Notes: generated by a model from the sequence alone, not told the origin. Shown: positions 41,276-51,392, counted from the stretch's first letter. The stretch: 64,000 nt of DNA from Bartonella phoceensis (GCF_902825145.1 NZ_CADEAD010000002.1:248001-312000); one strand, 5' to 3'. Program-made: numbers and translations.

Positions 41276-42475
41276 TTAATTTGCTAATTGGTTGATGATA
41301 TAGTCAAGAAGGATCCGTCCTTTGCTTGTCGCTTTTAAGCGCTGGTTTCCTAGCATTTCTACCAGCCCTTGTTGTTGTAAATCGATAAGCTTTTCCATTG
41401 GTAAGCTCTTTGCGTTTAAGGTTTCATAACGCGCAAGATCTAAACCCTCACAAAGACGCAAACCCATGAGGAGCATTTCATTTGCTTGTTGCTTAAGAGT
41501 CAATAGCTCTGTTTCAATACAACCATGCCCCGTAGTTTCTACCAATTCAAGCCAATGTTCGGGATATTTTTCATTTATTGTCACATAACGCTTACGATGT
41601 TCAACGGGAAAGGAAAGTGCTTTTGAAGAGGTGGAGGAATGATTCGATACATGTTCAATAAAGCGACCATGTGCTCCTGGACCAAAGCCTGCGTATTCGT
41701 GATAACGCCAATAGAGAAGATTATGTTCTGATTCGGAACCGGGGATTGCATGGTTTGAGATCTCATAGGCTGGAAGCCCACGTGTGGCAGTTATTTCTTG
41801 GGTAAGATGATACAGGTCTGCTGCGAGTTCTGCAGCGGGGAGGATAAGCCTTCCTGCAGCATGAAGCCGTTTGAAAGCAGTTCCCTCCTCGATCGTCAGT
41901 TGGTAAAGAGAGAGATGATCTGCTGCCAAATCAATGGCTTGAAAAAGTTCACCTTTCCATTGCTCAATTGTTTGTTCAGGGCGCGCATAAATGAGATCAA
42001 AGGATAAACGCGGAAAGATTTCTCGTGCTAGAGTGATAGCATAAAGAGCTTGTTTTACATCATGGAGACGGCCAAGTTGTCGTAGCGCCTTGTCATTAAG
42101 TGCCTGTACACCTAGGGATAAGCGATTAACGCCTGCTGCGCGATATCCACGAAAGCGTTCTGCTTCTACACTTGACGGGTTAGCTTCCAATGTGATTTCA
42201 GCTTTATCATCAATTGTCCACTTTTTTGTAAGTGCTTGCAACAGGGCATCAACAGTTTGAGGCGTCATAAGAGAGGGTGTTCCCCCGCCAATAAAAATAC
42301 TCGTAATATGACGTGGACCTATTTTATGGTACTGCGTTTCCATCTCGCGTTCAAAAGCAGTTACAAAACGTGGTTGATCAACACCATGGACGCGAACATG
42401 GGAATTAAAATCACAATAAGGACATTTTGCAGCACAAAAGGGCCAATGAATGTAAATACCAAAAGATTTATTCAT
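41276..42475 (-). CDS. hemW: HemW, radical SAM heme chaperone
   Basis: Formerly called HemN-like; binds heme and a 4Fe-4S cluster and delivers heme to membrane proteins. 399 residues starting [21 protein letters not shown], with the radical SAM CxxxCxYC ([14 protein letters not shown]), [19 protein letters not shown] and SLGVQALND. It lacks the extra Cys of true coproporphyrinogen dehydrogenases (CxxxCxxCxC), as expected for HemW. The start overlaps the rdgB stop by four bases (ATGA). A common alphaproteobacterial pair. Confidence 0.95.
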   Translation of the reverse strand: MNKSFGIYIHWPFCAAKCPYCDFNSHVRVHGVDQPRFVTAFEREMETQYHKIGPRHITSIFIGGGTPSLMTPQTVDALLQALTKKWTIDDKAEITLEANPSSVEAERFRGYRAAGVNRLSLGVQALNDKALRQLGRLHDVKQALYAITLAREIFPRLSFDLIYARPEQTIEQWKGELFQAIDLAADHLSLYQLTIEEGTAFKRLHAAGRLILPAAELAADLYHLTQEITATRGLPAYEISNHAIPGSESEHNLLYWRYHEYAGFGPGAHGRFIEHVSNHSSTSSKALSFPVEHRKRYVTINEKYPEHWLELVETTGHGCIETELLTLKQQANEMLLMGLRLCEGLDLARYETLNAKSLPMEKLIDLQQQGLVEMLGNQRLKATSKGRILLDYIINQLAN

Positions 42476-43119
42476 GAAAGTGACAAAAGGTTTTCTGCTA
42501 AAAGCTTGAAAGCACGTGCGCGATGCGAGAGGGGTGTTTTATCATCGAGTTTCCAGCCGTGTTTTTGCTCCGTTGACATTTCTCCAAAGGTATTTTCATA
42601 TCCATCTGGTAAAAAAATGGGGTCAAAACCGAAACCTTTATTTCCACGTGGAGGCCAAATAAATGTTCCTTCGACGCTGCCGCGAAAATAATCTGCATGA
42701 GCATCGGGCCAGGCAATACAAATGACCGATATAAAACGACATTTTCGTTGACTTTTTTCCTGCGCTCCTATTTTTTGGAGTTCATCTTCTATTTTTTGCA
42801 TAGCTTTTAAAAAGTCACGTGTACCATCAGGTTGAAGAGCAAGGTTAGCTGTATAAACGCCTGGTGCCCCATCCAATGCATACACTTCCAAACCTGAATC
42901 ATCAGAAAGAGCAGGAAATCCTGTACTTTTTGCTGCCGAAAAAGCTTTTATGTATGCATTTTCTTCAAATGTTGTTCCCGTTTCTTTTGGTTCTGGTAAT
43001 CCGAGCTCTTTTGCGGATTGTATTGTTAAACCGAAGGGAGCAACTAAAGTGGTAATTTCGTGCAATTTACCAGTGTTATGTGTAGCAATTACCAGATTCT
43101 TGGCTGCTCTGTTTCTCAT
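42472..43119 (-). CDS. rdgB: RdgB, XTP/dITP pyrophosphatase
   Basis: Removes non-canonical purine nucleotides (dITP, XTP) from the pool. The 215-residue protein starts at ATG 43119, which has GGAGAA six bases upstream; the frame is open to 43176 but the longer version adds residues not typical of the family. Motifs: [10 protein letters not shown] at the N-terminus, [22 protein letters not shown], and [15 protein letters not shown]. Coupled to hemW by ATGA. In many relatives rph lies between hrcA and rdgB; it is not present here. Confidence 0.94.
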   Translation of the reverse strand: MRNRAAKNLVIATHNTGKLHEITTLVAPFGLTIQSAKELGLPEPKETGTTFEENAYIKAFSAAKSTGFPALSDDSGLEVYALDGAPGVYTANLALQPDGTRDFLKAMQKIEDELQKIGAQEKSQRKCRFISVICIAWPDAHADYFRGSVEGTFIWPPRGNKGFGFDPIFLPDGYENTFGEMSTEQKHGWKLDDKTPLSHRARAFKLLAENLLSLS

Positions 43120-43431
43120 AGACATTTCTCCAAAAATGAAAAGGGAATAGTCTGTGCTAAAAACTAGCTTAGACATTCACATATACGCGTTCTGCTAGAT
43201 TTTATGCAACACAATCTTTTTGCATGTTTATTGATATTCCACTCAAATAAAATCTTTAATATTTTGTAAGGATAATGATCAAAAAGACTTATAATTGGCC
43301 CCTTTTTTTGATGATAGTATTTTTTTATAATAATATATAATATGCTTTTGCGCTACTTTAGCCTATTTGACCAAACCTTAGCAAAACTTATATAAGAGAG
43401 AAGTATTTTTAAAGTAGTATAAAGAGTCTTA
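43120..43431. other. Divergent gap between rdgB and hrcA
   Basis: 312 AT-rich bases that must contain both promoters. No rph gene or remnant and no CIRCE element (TTAGCACTC inverted repeat) was found. Confidence 0.5.
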
Positions 43432-44502
43432 ATGAAGCACAAACCTATTGATGAGGAACTGAAATATCTTGATGAGCGTTCGCGTGACATCTTTCGTCAT
43501 ATCGTGGAAGCCTACCTTAGTGATGGTGAACCTGTAGGATCACGAAATCTTTCAAGACTATTGCGACAGACATTATCGCCTGCAACGATTCGCAATGTGA
43601 TGAGTGATCTTGAACATCTTGGTTTGATTTATGCACCTCATGTATCTGCGGGGCGAATGCCGACACAATCGGGATTACGGTTTTTTGTTGATGCATTTAT
43701 GGAAGCAGGTGATTTACCAAGCGATGAGCGCGAAAGTATTGAAATGCAAGTTAAGGAAGCTGGCCATGCACAATCAGTTGAACACTTTCTTATTCAAGCG
43801 AGCCAGGTTCTTTCAGATCTTTCACGTGGAGCGGGTCTCGTTTTAGCAACGAAACATGAAGGGACATTGAAGCATATTGAATTTGTGCGCCTTGATAGGG
43901 AACATGCTCTTGCCGTTTTGGTGACTCAACAAGGTGAGGTTGAAAATCGTATTGTTCATTTACCAGAAGGGGTTACCCATGCGCAATTAACAGAGGCAAC
44001 GAATTTTCTCAATGCGCATATTCAAGGGCGTACATTGAGTGAAGCTAAAGAAGAAATAGCACGTTTATGCTTAGAAACACGGGCTGCTCTTGATCATTTG
44101 TCTCATCATCTTGTTGAAACGGGTTTAGCTCTTTGGGGAGGAGAAGATGCTGATCATAAGATACATCTTATTGTTCGCGGGCGCGGTAACTTGCTTGAAG
44201 ATGTGAAGGCAGAAGAAGATTTAGAGCGGTTAAGGCATCTCTTTGATGACCTTGAAACGCGCGAAAGTATGGCACAGCTTCTCGATTTAACGGATGAAGG
44301 TTCGGGAGTTCGTATCTTTATTGGTTCAGAAAATAAGCTATTTTCTCTTTCTGGTTCTTCTTTAGTAGTGGCACCTTATCGTGATTCAAAACAAAGAGTT
44401 ATTGGAGCCTTAGGAGTTATTGGGCCCACACGGCTTAATTACGCAAGGATTGTGCCTATGGTTGATTATACCGCTCAACTTGTCTCACAACTGTTGCGTT
44501 AA
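43432..44502 (+). CDS. hrcA: HrcA, heat-inducible transcription repressor
   Basis: Represses class I heat-shock operons (usually groESL) by binding the CIRCE element; its folding depends on GroEL. 356 residues: an N-terminal winged helix (LDERSRDIFRHIVEAYLSDGEPVGSRNLSR, then LSPATIRNVMSDLEHLGLI; about residues 14-75) and a C-terminal GAF-like part ending GALGVIGPTRLNYARIVPMVDY. No CIRCE site is in this window, so its targets lie elsewhere. grpE follows 125 bases downstream. Confidence 0.96.
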   Translation: MKHKPIDEELKYLDERSRDIFRHIVEAYLSDGEPVGSRNLSRLLRQTLSPATIRNVMSDLEHLGLIYAPHVSAGRMPTQSGLRFFVDAFMEAGDLPSDERESIEMQVKEAGHAQSVEHFLIQASQVLSDLSRGAGLVLATKHEGTLKHIEFVRLDREHALAVLVTQQGEVENRIVHLPEGVTHAQLTEATNFLNAHIQGRTLSEAKEEIARLCLETRAALDHLSHHLVETGLALWGGEDADHKIHLIVRGRGNLLEDVKAEEDLERLRHLFDDLETRESMAQLLDLTDEGSGVRIFIGSENKLFSLSGSSLVVAPYRDSKQRVIGALGVIGPTRLNYARIVPMVDYTAQLVSQLLR

Positions 44503-44562
44503 AACGACAAAGTGAATATTTATATTATAGATGTTCATTGTATGTAAGATATGTAAAGACCC

Positions 44563-44591
44563 CTTGATTTTTGTCTGCAAAATTTCGATAT
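44563..44591 (+). promoter_or_regulatory. Candidate RpoH (sigma-32) promoter for grpE
   Basis: CTTGAT at 44563-44568, a 17-base spacer, then CGATAT at 44586-44591, 36 bases before the grpE start. It fits the general heat-shock sigma pattern (CTTGA near -35, an AT-rich box after C near -10). The match is by eye only. Confidence 0.45.
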
Positions 44592-44627
44592 CGAGAATAA
44601 CAAATCTGATGAAGGAATGGAATTTTT

Positions 44628-45290
44628 ATGTCTGATGAAAAAAACAAATTTACTGATGCTTCATTTGAAAATCGCGATTTGAAAAATCCAACTGATCGCG
44701 ATGCGCTTAAGCAAGCAGCTGATGCGTTTTTAAAAACGCGAGAAGCAGAAGATCGTGCAGAGGTTGAAGAGGAAAAAGATGAGTTTATCGATCCCTTGGT
44801 TGCTTTGCAGGACGAAAATAAAGAGCTGAAAGATCAGCTTTTACGTCTTGCTGCAGATATGGAAAACCTTCGGCGTCGTACCGCGCGTGATGTAGCGGAT
44901 GCAAAAGCTTATTCAATTGCTAATTTTGCGCGCGATATGTTATCTGTTTCTGATAACCTCAGTCGTGCTTTGGAAGCTATTCCAGAAGGGGCAAAAGAGA
45001 ATGATGCTGGTTTGAAAACATTGGCTGAAGGTGTAGAAATGACTGCGCGTGCAATGATGGCAGCGCTAGAACGCCATGGAGTACAGAAAATTCATCCCGA
45101 AGGGCAAAAATTCGATCCTCACTTTCATCAAGCGATGTTTGAAATTCCTAATTCTGATATGCCAGATAATACCGTTCAGCAAGTTGTTCAGGCTGGTTAT
45201 ATTATCGGTGAGCGTGTCTTGCGTCCTGCTATAGTAGGTGTGGCCAAAGGGGGAACGAAAGAATCTTCTATAGAATCTGATTCGACTTAA
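44628..45290 (+). CDS. grpE: GrpE, nucleotide exchange factor of DnaK
   Basis: Releases ADP from DnaK. 220 residues: an acidic, coiled-coil-prone N-terminal half ([27 protein letters not shown]) and the C-terminal beta domain with [24 protein letters not shown] and [19 protein letters not shown], all typical. Its partner genes dnaK and dnaJ are about 7.5 kb away in the same window. A candidate heat-shock promoter precedes it and a clear terminator follows. Confidence 0.96.
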   Translation: MSDEKNKFTDASFENRDLKNPTDRDALKQAADAFLKTREAEDRAEVEEEKDEFIDPLVALQDENKELKDQLLRLAADMENLRRRTARDVADAKAYSIANFARDMLSVSDNLSRALEAIPEGAKENDAGLKTLAEGVEMTARAMMAALERHGVQKIHPEGQKFDPHFHQAMFEIPNSDMPDNTVQQVVQAGYIIGERVLRPAIVGVAKGGTKESSIESDST

Positions 45291-45374
45291 AATGTACCAT
45301 GACAACGTTTGCAGTGTAAAATATAACACAGCATAAAATCCTACATTCGTAAGGCATCTATAAAAGAGAATTCT

Positions 45375-45398
45375 AAAGGGTGTTAAGCACCCTTTTAT
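45375..45398 (+). terminator. Terminator between grpE and thpR
   Basis: AAAGGGTG (45375-45382) and CACCCTTT (45388-45395) form a perfect eight-base stem with loop TTAAG, followed by TATTC. It serves grpE and overlaps the end of the convergent thpR gene, and the symmetric stem may act in both directions. Confidence 0.75.
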
Positions 45399-45934
45399 TC
45401 TTGAAGTGTCCAGCTTCCTTTTAAAATATACGGGGCATTGCTTGAGGGAGAGGGCGATGATAATAAAACAAAATGATTGATCTCAAAAGGAGGAAACGAA
45501 AAATCACCTCGAGAAGCCAGATAAGAAGGAAGATCTTCAGGTTTAATATCAAGCAGTCGCGCAACAGTAATATGCGGAATGAATTGTTTTTCATCAGGCA
45601 TTAAGCCCAACCTATTTCGAATAGATTGCATTTTTTCATGTAAAAGGTTGAGTGTTTCACAAGGCTCAATGCGGACAACAAGAGAATGTGGAACATCGTT
45701 TGAAGTAAAAACTTCAAAACCCTTTATCTGTAGTAAAAAAGGAGGGAACTTTATTGTATCAAAAGCATGCATAAGTTCATTTGCTACAGTACTTTCAACT
45801 TCACCAAAAAAAGATAAAGTAATGTGAAAATTCTGCGGATTAATCCACTGTGCGTTTGATAAGCCATTTTGCAGTGATATGAGTGCTTCTTTTGTTTGTT
45901 GGGGAATCTGAAGGGCACTAAATAAACGATACAT
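45395..45934 (-). CDS. thpR: RNA 2',3'-cyclic phosphodiesterase (2H family)
   Basis: Opens 2',3'-cyclic phosphate ends of RNA; also known for a reversible RNA ligase activity. 179 residues with the two catalytic HxTx motifs: HITLSFFGEVE near residue 42 and HITVARLLD near 125, spaced as in the family. The opening MYRLFSALQIPQQ is typical. It stands alone, convergent with grpE. Confidence 0.93.
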   Translation of the reverse strand: MYRLFSALQIPQQTKEALISLQNGLSNAQWINPQNFHITLSFFGEVESTVANELMHAFDTIKFPPFLLQIKGFEVFTSNDVPHSLVVRIEPCETLNLLHEKMQSIRNRLGLMPDEKQFIPHITVARLLDIKPEDLPSYLASRGDFSFPPFEINHFVLLSSPSPSSNAPYILKGSWTLQE

Positions 45935-46582
45935 AATATCTCCTTACAGTAAAAGAATGCTACCGCAAACGCGATGGCGAAGAAGTTAAAAGTGGTGTAC
46001 GTCACTAAAGATAAGAAAATGGTGTAGAAAAATAGTGTTTAAAAAATGTCTGCTATAATGATGAATTGCATTCATAAAGCTTCCTAGTTTTGAAAGAATG
46101 GCTATTATGATAATAAAAGTTAGATTCATATGCGTTTTATCACGAGGATGTGGAGTGGGAAGTTTTTTGTGCTTTCATCTATCAACACCACAAACACGGC
46201 TTAAGATAAGAAAAGTGGAGAGACTTATAAGCGTGAGAACATTTTTACATTTCCTTAAAATAGCTTAAAATTAGCATATTTAGCAAAGGATAAATATCCC
46301 TCTTTTCTGTAAATAATTCATCTTACATGTTAAGTGTGAAAACAGTTGTAATGTGTAACAAACATACAAATTGATCAAATAGTGTTAATAGTGAAAGCAA
46401 ACACAAATATTGTGCACGACACAATTACTACGAACATTTATGCTTAGTATAACCGTAACATCAATCCATAACGAATATTGGTACTTTTAAGAGAAAAACA
46501 AAGAAGCAAATCAGAATAATCATAGCAAGAAGTCTTTGCTTATCTTATGAGTGATCTTATATCTTTTTTTGGGTAAGGAACT
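45935..46582. other. Gap between thpR and ptsH
   Basis: 648 AT-rich bases with no gene seen. It lies where ahcY follows ptsH in many relatives. No tRNA or repeat array was recognised; a clear terminator for the ptsH cluster is also not visible. Confidence 0.5.
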
Positions 46583-46879
46583 TTAGTTCTCTTCTCCAAA
46601 TTTATTATTGATAAGTTTTTCAAGAGCATCGAGAACATCAGTTGCTTCTGGTCCCGAAACACGAATGGTAAGGTTACAACCAGGAGAGGCTGCTAACATC
46701 ATAAGTCCCATAATTGATGAACCGCCAACGATTTTTCCATCTTTTTCAACTTCAACAATAGCGTTGAAATTATCAACAATTTGGACAAATTTCGCAGATG
46801 CACGTGCATGCAAACCACGCTTATTACAAATATTAAAATGACGGCTTAGTTTGGATGGAAGAGGGCTTTTAGAAAACAT
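46583..46879 (-). CDS. ptsH: HPr phosphocarrier protein
   Basis: 98 residues. The phosphate-accepting His is at about residue 24 (KRGLHARASAKF), and the regulatory Ser target of HPr kinase is in GGSSIMGLM near residue 55. It takes phosphate from EI and passes it to the EIIA encoded just upstream. No sugar permease genes are nearby, so in this organism HPr probably serves regulation rather than sugar uptake, as proposed for other alphaproteobacteria. It lies 25 bases after the EIIA gene. Confidence 0.95.
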   Translation of the reverse strand: MFSKSPLPSKLSRHFNICNKRGLHARASAKFVQIVDNFNAIVEVEKDGKIVGGSSIMGLMMLAASPGCNLTIRVSGPEATDVLDALEKLINNKFGEEN

Positions 46880-46904
46880 CAGTGTTTAATTATCCGCTAT
46901 AAAA

Positions 46905-47294
46905 TCATACTGGTACATTAATATATTTACGTCCTGCTTCTTGCGCTATTCTTAAAGCTTCTGATAACGAAATATCAGGACATTGTCGAATAGAAATTAG
47001 TTTAATGAGCATAGGTAAATTAACTCCTGCGATCATTTCAACGCGTCCTTTTTCGATAGCAGGAATAGCTATATTCGACGGTGTTCCACCAAACACATCC
47101 GTTAATATGATAACGCCATGGTTTGTATCTATAGAGGAAACTGCGGCTATAATATCACCACGGCGCTGGTCTATATCATCATCGGGATGAATGCATATTG
47201 TTGCGAATTTTTCTTGTGTTCCAACAACATGTTCCACTGCATGTAGAAATTCAACAGCCAACTCACCGTGCGTTACAAGCACGAGTCCAATCAT
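46905..47294 (-). CDS. PTS EIIA component, mannose family
   Basis: 129 residues with the phosphorylated His near position 9 (GLVLVTHGELAVEFL) and the family stretch GVIILTDVFGGTPSNIA. It lacks the EIIB, C and D parts of a sugar permease, so it is part of an incomplete PTS with a regulatory role (family knowledge for alphaproteobacteria, where it is called ptsM or manX). It lies between hprK and ptsH on the minus strand. Confidence 0.93.
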   Translation of the reverse strand: MIGLVLVTHGELAVEFLHAVEHVVGTQEKFATICIHPDDDIDQRRGDIIAAVSSIDTNHGVIILTDVFGGTPSNIAIPAIEKGRVEMIAGVNLPMLIKLISIRQCPDISLSEALRIAQEAGRKYINVPV

Positions 47295-47425
47295 TTACAC
47301 AAACTCCTGTTAACTAGAGATCCGACCATAGTGGTGGGAAGTATATTTTACAAAGCTTTAGCCTGCTGCCAAGAAAAATTTGCAAAAAAAGCAAAAATAA
47401 TGATTTTTTTATATTTAGAAAAAAA

Positions 47426-47917
47426 TTATACAGATTTACACCATATTTTTCTAAAAAAGAATGCTTCAATGGCCTGACAGATGGCTGTACAATCGGCTTC
47501 ACGAAGGCTAGGGAGTTTTAAAAGAGGAATATGTATATCTGCAAATTGAAAAGTTTGATTTGTAGAAAAACGCTCATATTCAGGCCCAAGAAGAATAACG
47601 CAATCGATAGCCGCTTGTTTTTCAAACTCTATCATATAAAGGCCAACACCGCGAATCTCAATACCGCCTTGCAAATCTTCTGGAGTGCACCCATAAAGTT
47701 TTCCATTTTCTACACGGAGCATTGTATAATCATCACTGATAAATTTTGCCTCACGTTTTGACCATTCAGCACGGTCGAGCAAAGAAAGGGTAAGGGTTGA
47801 TTTTCCTGATCCCGATGGGCCTATAATCAAAAGCCCCTTTCCTCCCAGTTGAAGGCAGTTTGCGTGTAGTATTTCATTTTTTGTTTTCATACCTTCTACT
47901 TTAAATAAAAGATTCAT
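47426..47917 (-). CDS. hprK: HPr kinase/phosphorylase, short alphaproteobacterial form
   Basis: Phosphorylates HPr on its regulatory Ser. At 163 residues it holds only the catalytic C-terminal domain, as usual in alphaproteobacteria. Motifs: P-loop GPSGSGKS at about 33-40, the SDDY Asp pair near 62-63, and the signature GGIEIRGVGLYMIEF. The start overlaps the chvG stop as ATGA, so it is translated with the two-component system; an alternative ATG lies at codon 10. The C-terminal tail (FFFRKIWCKSV) is unremarkable. Confidence 0.94.
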   Translation of the reverse strand: MNLLFKVEGMKTKNEILHANCLQLGGKGLLIIGPSGSGKSTLTLSLLDRAEWSKREAKFISDDYTMLRVENGKLYGCTPEDLQGGIEIRGVGLYMIEFEKQAAIDCVILLGPEYERFSTNQTFQFADIHIPLLKLPSLREADCTAICQAIEAFFFRKIWCKSV

Positions 47918-49698
47918 TTAGCTAAGGGAAGCATAATAATAAAGCGTGCACCAGTTTTATTACTTCCAAATTCAGAATCAACAATATTTTCGGCTGTAAT
48001 TGTTCCATTATGAGCTTCTATAATTTGCCGACTAATAGAAAGGCCAAGGCCTGAGTTTTGACCAAAAGTATCTTCATTTGGACGATCAGTATAAAAACGT
48101 TCAAAAATGCGTTCAATATTTTCTGAACGAATACCAGGACCATTATCTTCAATAGTTAAAGTGAGGGTTGAAGCATGACTTTTCATAGTTATAGAAATTT
48201 TACCACTATCATGAGGAATAAAGGAACGTGCATTCTCAATGATATTAGAAATGACCTGCCCCAAACGAAGTTCATGTCCTAACACGAAATAGGATTTTCC
48301 ATGAGGACGTGGAACAATCTTAAGGCTTATATCAATAGTTTGCCTATTACGATATACTTCCTGAACAGCATGAACAAGACTTTCTAAAAGCAGTGTCATA
48401 TCAACAATCTGTGCAGTTTCACGAGCAAGCTCTGCATCGAGCCGCGAGGCATCAGAAATATCAGTAATCAAACGATCAAGACGACGCACATCATGTTGAA
48501 TAATTTCAAACAATTGTTCCTGCGCTTCTTCATTTTTAGCCAGTGGGAGTGTCTCAACAGCACTACGCAGTGAAGTCAGAGGATTTTTTAATTCGTGGCT
48601 TACATCAGCGGCAAAACGTTCAATAGCTTCAATACGTGTATAGAGGGCATTTGTCATATCACGAATAGAGGTTGAAAGGTGCCCAATTTCATCTTCACGC
48701 ATTGAAAAATCAGGAATTTCTACGCGCTTATTATTTCCGTTGCGTACACGGTTGGCGGAGGCAGATAATTTGCTCAAGGGATGCGCAATCGTGTGTGCCA
48801 AAAAGAGGGAAAGCACTAACAGCACACTGCCTACGACGGCAAAGACTTTAAAAATAACGAGTCTTTCACCTTTTACAATATTGTCAATATCTGAACCAGT
48901 GGTTGAAAGAAGAAGCGCTCCCACCACTGCACGATAGCGTTGAACAGGCACGGCAACAGAAACGATTAATTGACCTTGTCTGTTGCGTCGTTTGGCAGTA
49001 GAAAGAGATCCATTTAATGCCTGATATACTTCTTTATAAGCAATATTACTATTTTTTATTTGCTCTTTATCAAGAGTAATACCATTGCTATAAAATTTAC
49101 TTGAGAACCATGAATAAAAACGTTCCCATATATTTTGTTCAGTTTTAAGTGGGGGCAAATCATAGCTAAAAACTTCGCCACTAGAATAAAGAACACGTGA
49201 ATCAAGAAGTAAAGTAGCATCACGATCATAAATACGTGCTCTTGTTGTTTTAGGTGTGATGAGGCGTCGTAAAAGAGGGGCAACTTGTTCAGGATTAATG
49301 GGAAAGTCCCAAGAATCAGTTGATTGAGGTGCAGGCGTGACGCTTTCTCCAGCCTGTAATTCTAGAAGTTTTTGTGGGTCAATAAGAATAGAATTCGTAT
49401 CTACTGTTGCAGAAGCGGCAATGGCCCCAGCAATAATTTTTCCTTGGATGCATAAACTTTTAATTTTAGCTTCAATCAAACCATCACGAAATTGATTAAG
49501 GTACAAAATACCCGTAACCAAAATAGCGAGGGCAGCAATATTTAACATAACAATACGGCGTGTAAGACTGGAAAAAAACAACTGTCTAAGGAGACGCTGC
49601 ACCCTAAGACGCAAATGCATAAACATAGCAAATAACGTCAAAATCATTCCATTGGGTGTTGTATTTTGTAAAGTTTCCAGTTGAGGATCTTTTGTCAT
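47914..49698 (-). CDS. chvG: ChvG/BatS-type sensor histidine kinase
   Basis: Inner-membrane sensor of the ChvG-ChvI system; in Bartonella the pair is called BatS-BatR and controls the VirB/VirD4 secretion system and other host-adaptation genes, with activity tuned to physiological pH (published for B. henselae). 594 residues: membrane segment about 50-67, a periplasmic domain of about 210 residues, second segment about 281-302, HAMP about 303-355, then the H-box FAADVSHELKNPLTSLR with His368 and ATPase boxes IENARSF, EDNGPGI and GLGLSISRQI. chvI lies 39 bases upstream; hprK overlaps its end. Confidence 0.95.
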   Translation of the reverse strand: MTKDPQLETLQNTTPNGMILTLFAMFMHLRLRVQRLLRQLFFSSLTRRIVMLNIAALAILVTGILYLNQFRDGLIEAKIKSLCIQGKIIAGAIAASATVDTNSILIDPQKLLELQAGESVTPAPQSTDSWDFPINPEQVAPLLRRLITPKTTRARIYDRDATLLLDSRVLYSSGEVFSYDLPPLKTEQNIWERFYSWFSSKFYSNGITLDKEQIKNSNIAYKEVYQALNGSLSTAKRRNRQGQLIVSVAVPVQRYRAVVGALLLSTTGSDIDNIVKGERLVIFKVFAVVGSVLLVLSLFLAHTIAHPLSKLSASANRVRNGNNKRVEIPDFSMREDEIGHLSTSIRDMTNALYTRIEAIERFAADVSHELKNPLTSLRSAVETLPLAKNEEAQEQLFEIIQHDVRRLDRLITDISDASRLDAELARETAQIVDMTLLLESLVHAVQEVYRNRQTIDISLKIVPRPHGKSYFVLGHELRLGQVISNIIENARSFIPHDSGKISITMKSHASTLTLTIEDNGPGIRSENIERIFERFYTDRPNEDTFGQNSGLGLSISRQIIEAHNGTITAENIVDSEFGSNKTGARFIIMLPLAK

Positions 49699-49737
49699 AG
49701 ATTTGATCGCCGTTCAAACTTGTGCGACAAAATAGCT

Positions 49738-50460
49738 TCATATTTCGTGGAAACGATAGCCTACACCATAAAGTGTTTCAATCATTGCAAAATCATCATC
49801 CACCTGTTTAAACTTTTTACGCAGACGTTTAATGTGACTATCGATGGTACGGTCATCTACATAGACTTGATCGCTATACGCAGCATCCATCAAAGCATCA
49901 CGACTTTTTACAACTCCTGGTCTTTGTGCTAGAGTCTGTAGAATCAAAAATTCTGTAACAGTCAGAATAACAGGTTTATCTTTCCATGTACAGGTGTGAC
50001 GCTCTTGATCCATCACAAGATCTCCACGTTTGAGAGAAGAGGTCGGAGAAGTTCCTGTTACAAGCGGTTGGTTGCGCGCATTGGAACGGCGTAGAATAGC
50101 TTTCACGCGTTCAATGAGGAGGCGTTGCGAGAAAGGTTTGGTGATAAAATCGTCAGCTCCCATTTTAAGGCCAAACAGCTCATCGATTTCATCATCTTTA
50201 GAGGTAAGAAAAATAACTGGAATATCAGATTTTTGACGCAATCGGCGCAAGAGTTCCATTCCATCCATGCGGGGCATTTTAATATCAAAAATAGCTAAAT
50301 GCGGGGGATGAAGTGTTAAACCTTTGAGGGCAGATGCTCCATCTGTATAACTTTCAACCCTATAGCCTTCTGTCTCAAGCGCAAAAGATAAAGATGTCAA
50401 GATATTACGGTCATCATCAACAAGTACAATCGTTTGCGTGATTGCTGGTGTATCTTTCAT
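49738..50460 (-). CDS. chvI: ChvI/BatR-type response regulator
   Basis: OmpR-family transcription factor partnered with ChvG. The receiver domain has acidic residues LVDDDRN, the phosphorylated Asp59 in [12 protein letters not shown], and Lys in FITKPFS; the C-terminal winged helix has [28 protein letters not shown] and [17 protein letters not shown]. 240 residues, full length. It is the first gene of chvI-chvG-hprK-EIIA-ptsH. In many Rhizobiales pckA lies next to chvI; here the neighbour is a BON-LysM gene. Confidence 0.95.
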   Translation of the reverse strand: MKDTPAITQTIVLVDDDRNILTSLSFALETEGYRVESYTDGASALKGLTLHPPHLAIFDIKMPRMDGMELLRRLRQKSDIPVIFLTSKDDEIDELFGLKMGADDFITKPFSQRLLIERVKAILRRSNARNQPLVTGTSPTSSLKRGDLVMDQERHTCTWKDKPVILTVTEFLILQTLAQRPGVVKSRDALMDAAYSDQVYVDDRTIDSHIKRLRKKFKQVDDDFAMIETLYGVGYRFHEI

Positions 50461-50837
50461 GGCTTCTTAGACCTTTCTATTGTCGTGGTAGCAAACTACT
50501 CACGCTATTTATATGGGAGTTCACATTTTTTTTGCAAAATAAATATGATACAAATTGTAGCAAAGTAAAAACCCTTTCATTTTTACGGTAAAAGCTTGTT
50601 TTATCTTTGTAATTTTATAATGCCTTTGCGCGTGTTAAGATCCCTTCGATTGAGAGAAAATTTTTATAAAGACGTTTTTTTACAAAGTTTATAGCTACAT
50701 TTGTCCCATAATTGAACAGGTTTATTTTTGATTGTTGAAGTTTAGAAAAACTGCCTATCTCTTTTTAAGAGCAAAGAAAAGAGTGTGATGACATGTGCGT
50801 AAAAAATTTACTTCCACTGTAAACAAAGGAGGCCATA
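50461..50837. other. Divergent control region between chvI and the LysM gene
   Basis: 377 AT-rich bases without a gene. It carries the promoters of the ChvI operon and of the LysM protein. The site AAAGGAGG just before the LysM gene start is a strong ribosome binding site. I see no clear ChvI operator. Confidence 0.5.
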
Positions 50838-51293
50838 ATGGGATTTTTTAATTTTGTGAAAACGGTTGGTGAAAAGCTAGGTATTGGCGATCATGAACCA
50901 GAAGAAAAAGATTTTAAGGCTGCATTTGATAATTTTCAGCTTGGTACGGAAAAAGTGAATATTCAGGTTAAAAATGGCAAAGCTGTTTTGAGTGGTGAGG
51001 TTCCAGATAGGGAAACACTTGAGAAAGCACTTTTGGTTGTTGGCAATTCGCAGGGTATTTCTTCTGTTGATATTGATCAATTAAAGGTTGCGGATACTAC
51101 GTCGGTTAAAGCTTCTCGTTTTTATGAAGTTAAATCTGGTGATAATCTTTGGAAAATTGCCGAAGAAGTTTATGGAAAAGGACAAGGTAATAAAAATACA
51201 TTTATTTTTGAAGCAAATAAGCCGATGCTAAAATCTCCTGATAAAATTTATCCGGGACAAGTTTTGCGTATTCCTGAACTTAATCACGCTTAA
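50838..51293 (+). CDS. BON-LysM domain protein (Kbp/YgaU-like)
   Basis: 151 residues: a BON domain (about 25-85, VNIQVKNGKAVLSGEVPDRE) and a C-terminal LysM domain (about 97-147, FYEVKSGDNLWKIAEEVYG to IYPGQVLRIPEL). E. coli Kbp has the same order and binds potassium; LysM domains otherwise bind peptidoglycan. No signal peptide is evident, as in Kbp, so a cytoplasmic place is likely. The function here is inferred. A strong hairpin terminator follows. Confidence 0.9.
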   Translation: MGFFNFVKTVGEKLGIGDHEPEEKDFKAAFDNFQLGTEKVNIQVKNGKAVLSGEVPDRETLEKALLVVGNSQGISSVDIDQLKVADTTSVKASRFYEVKSGDNLWKIAEEVYGKGQGNKNTFIFEANKPMLKSPDKIYPGQVLRIPELNHA

Positions 51294-51354
51294 ATAATAA
51301 GGCAGAAGATAAGTTTTTTATATTTTCTTACACTATATTTTCCAGCATTAAACA

Positions 51355-51392
51355 AAACAAGAAGCGTAAAAAGATTGTCACGCTTCTTGTTT
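51355..51392. terminator. Bidirectional terminator between the LysM gene and the copper chaperone gene
   Basis: AAACAAGAAGCGT (51355-51367) and ACGCTTCTTGTTT (51380-51392) form a perfect 13-base stem with a 12-base loop. A-rich and T-rich ends make it work in both directions, as expected between two convergent genes. Confidence 0.85.

Noticed and set aside
43120..43431. CIRCE operator near hrcA
   Set aside because: No TTAGCACTC/GAGTGCTAA inverted repeat was found here or before dnaK.
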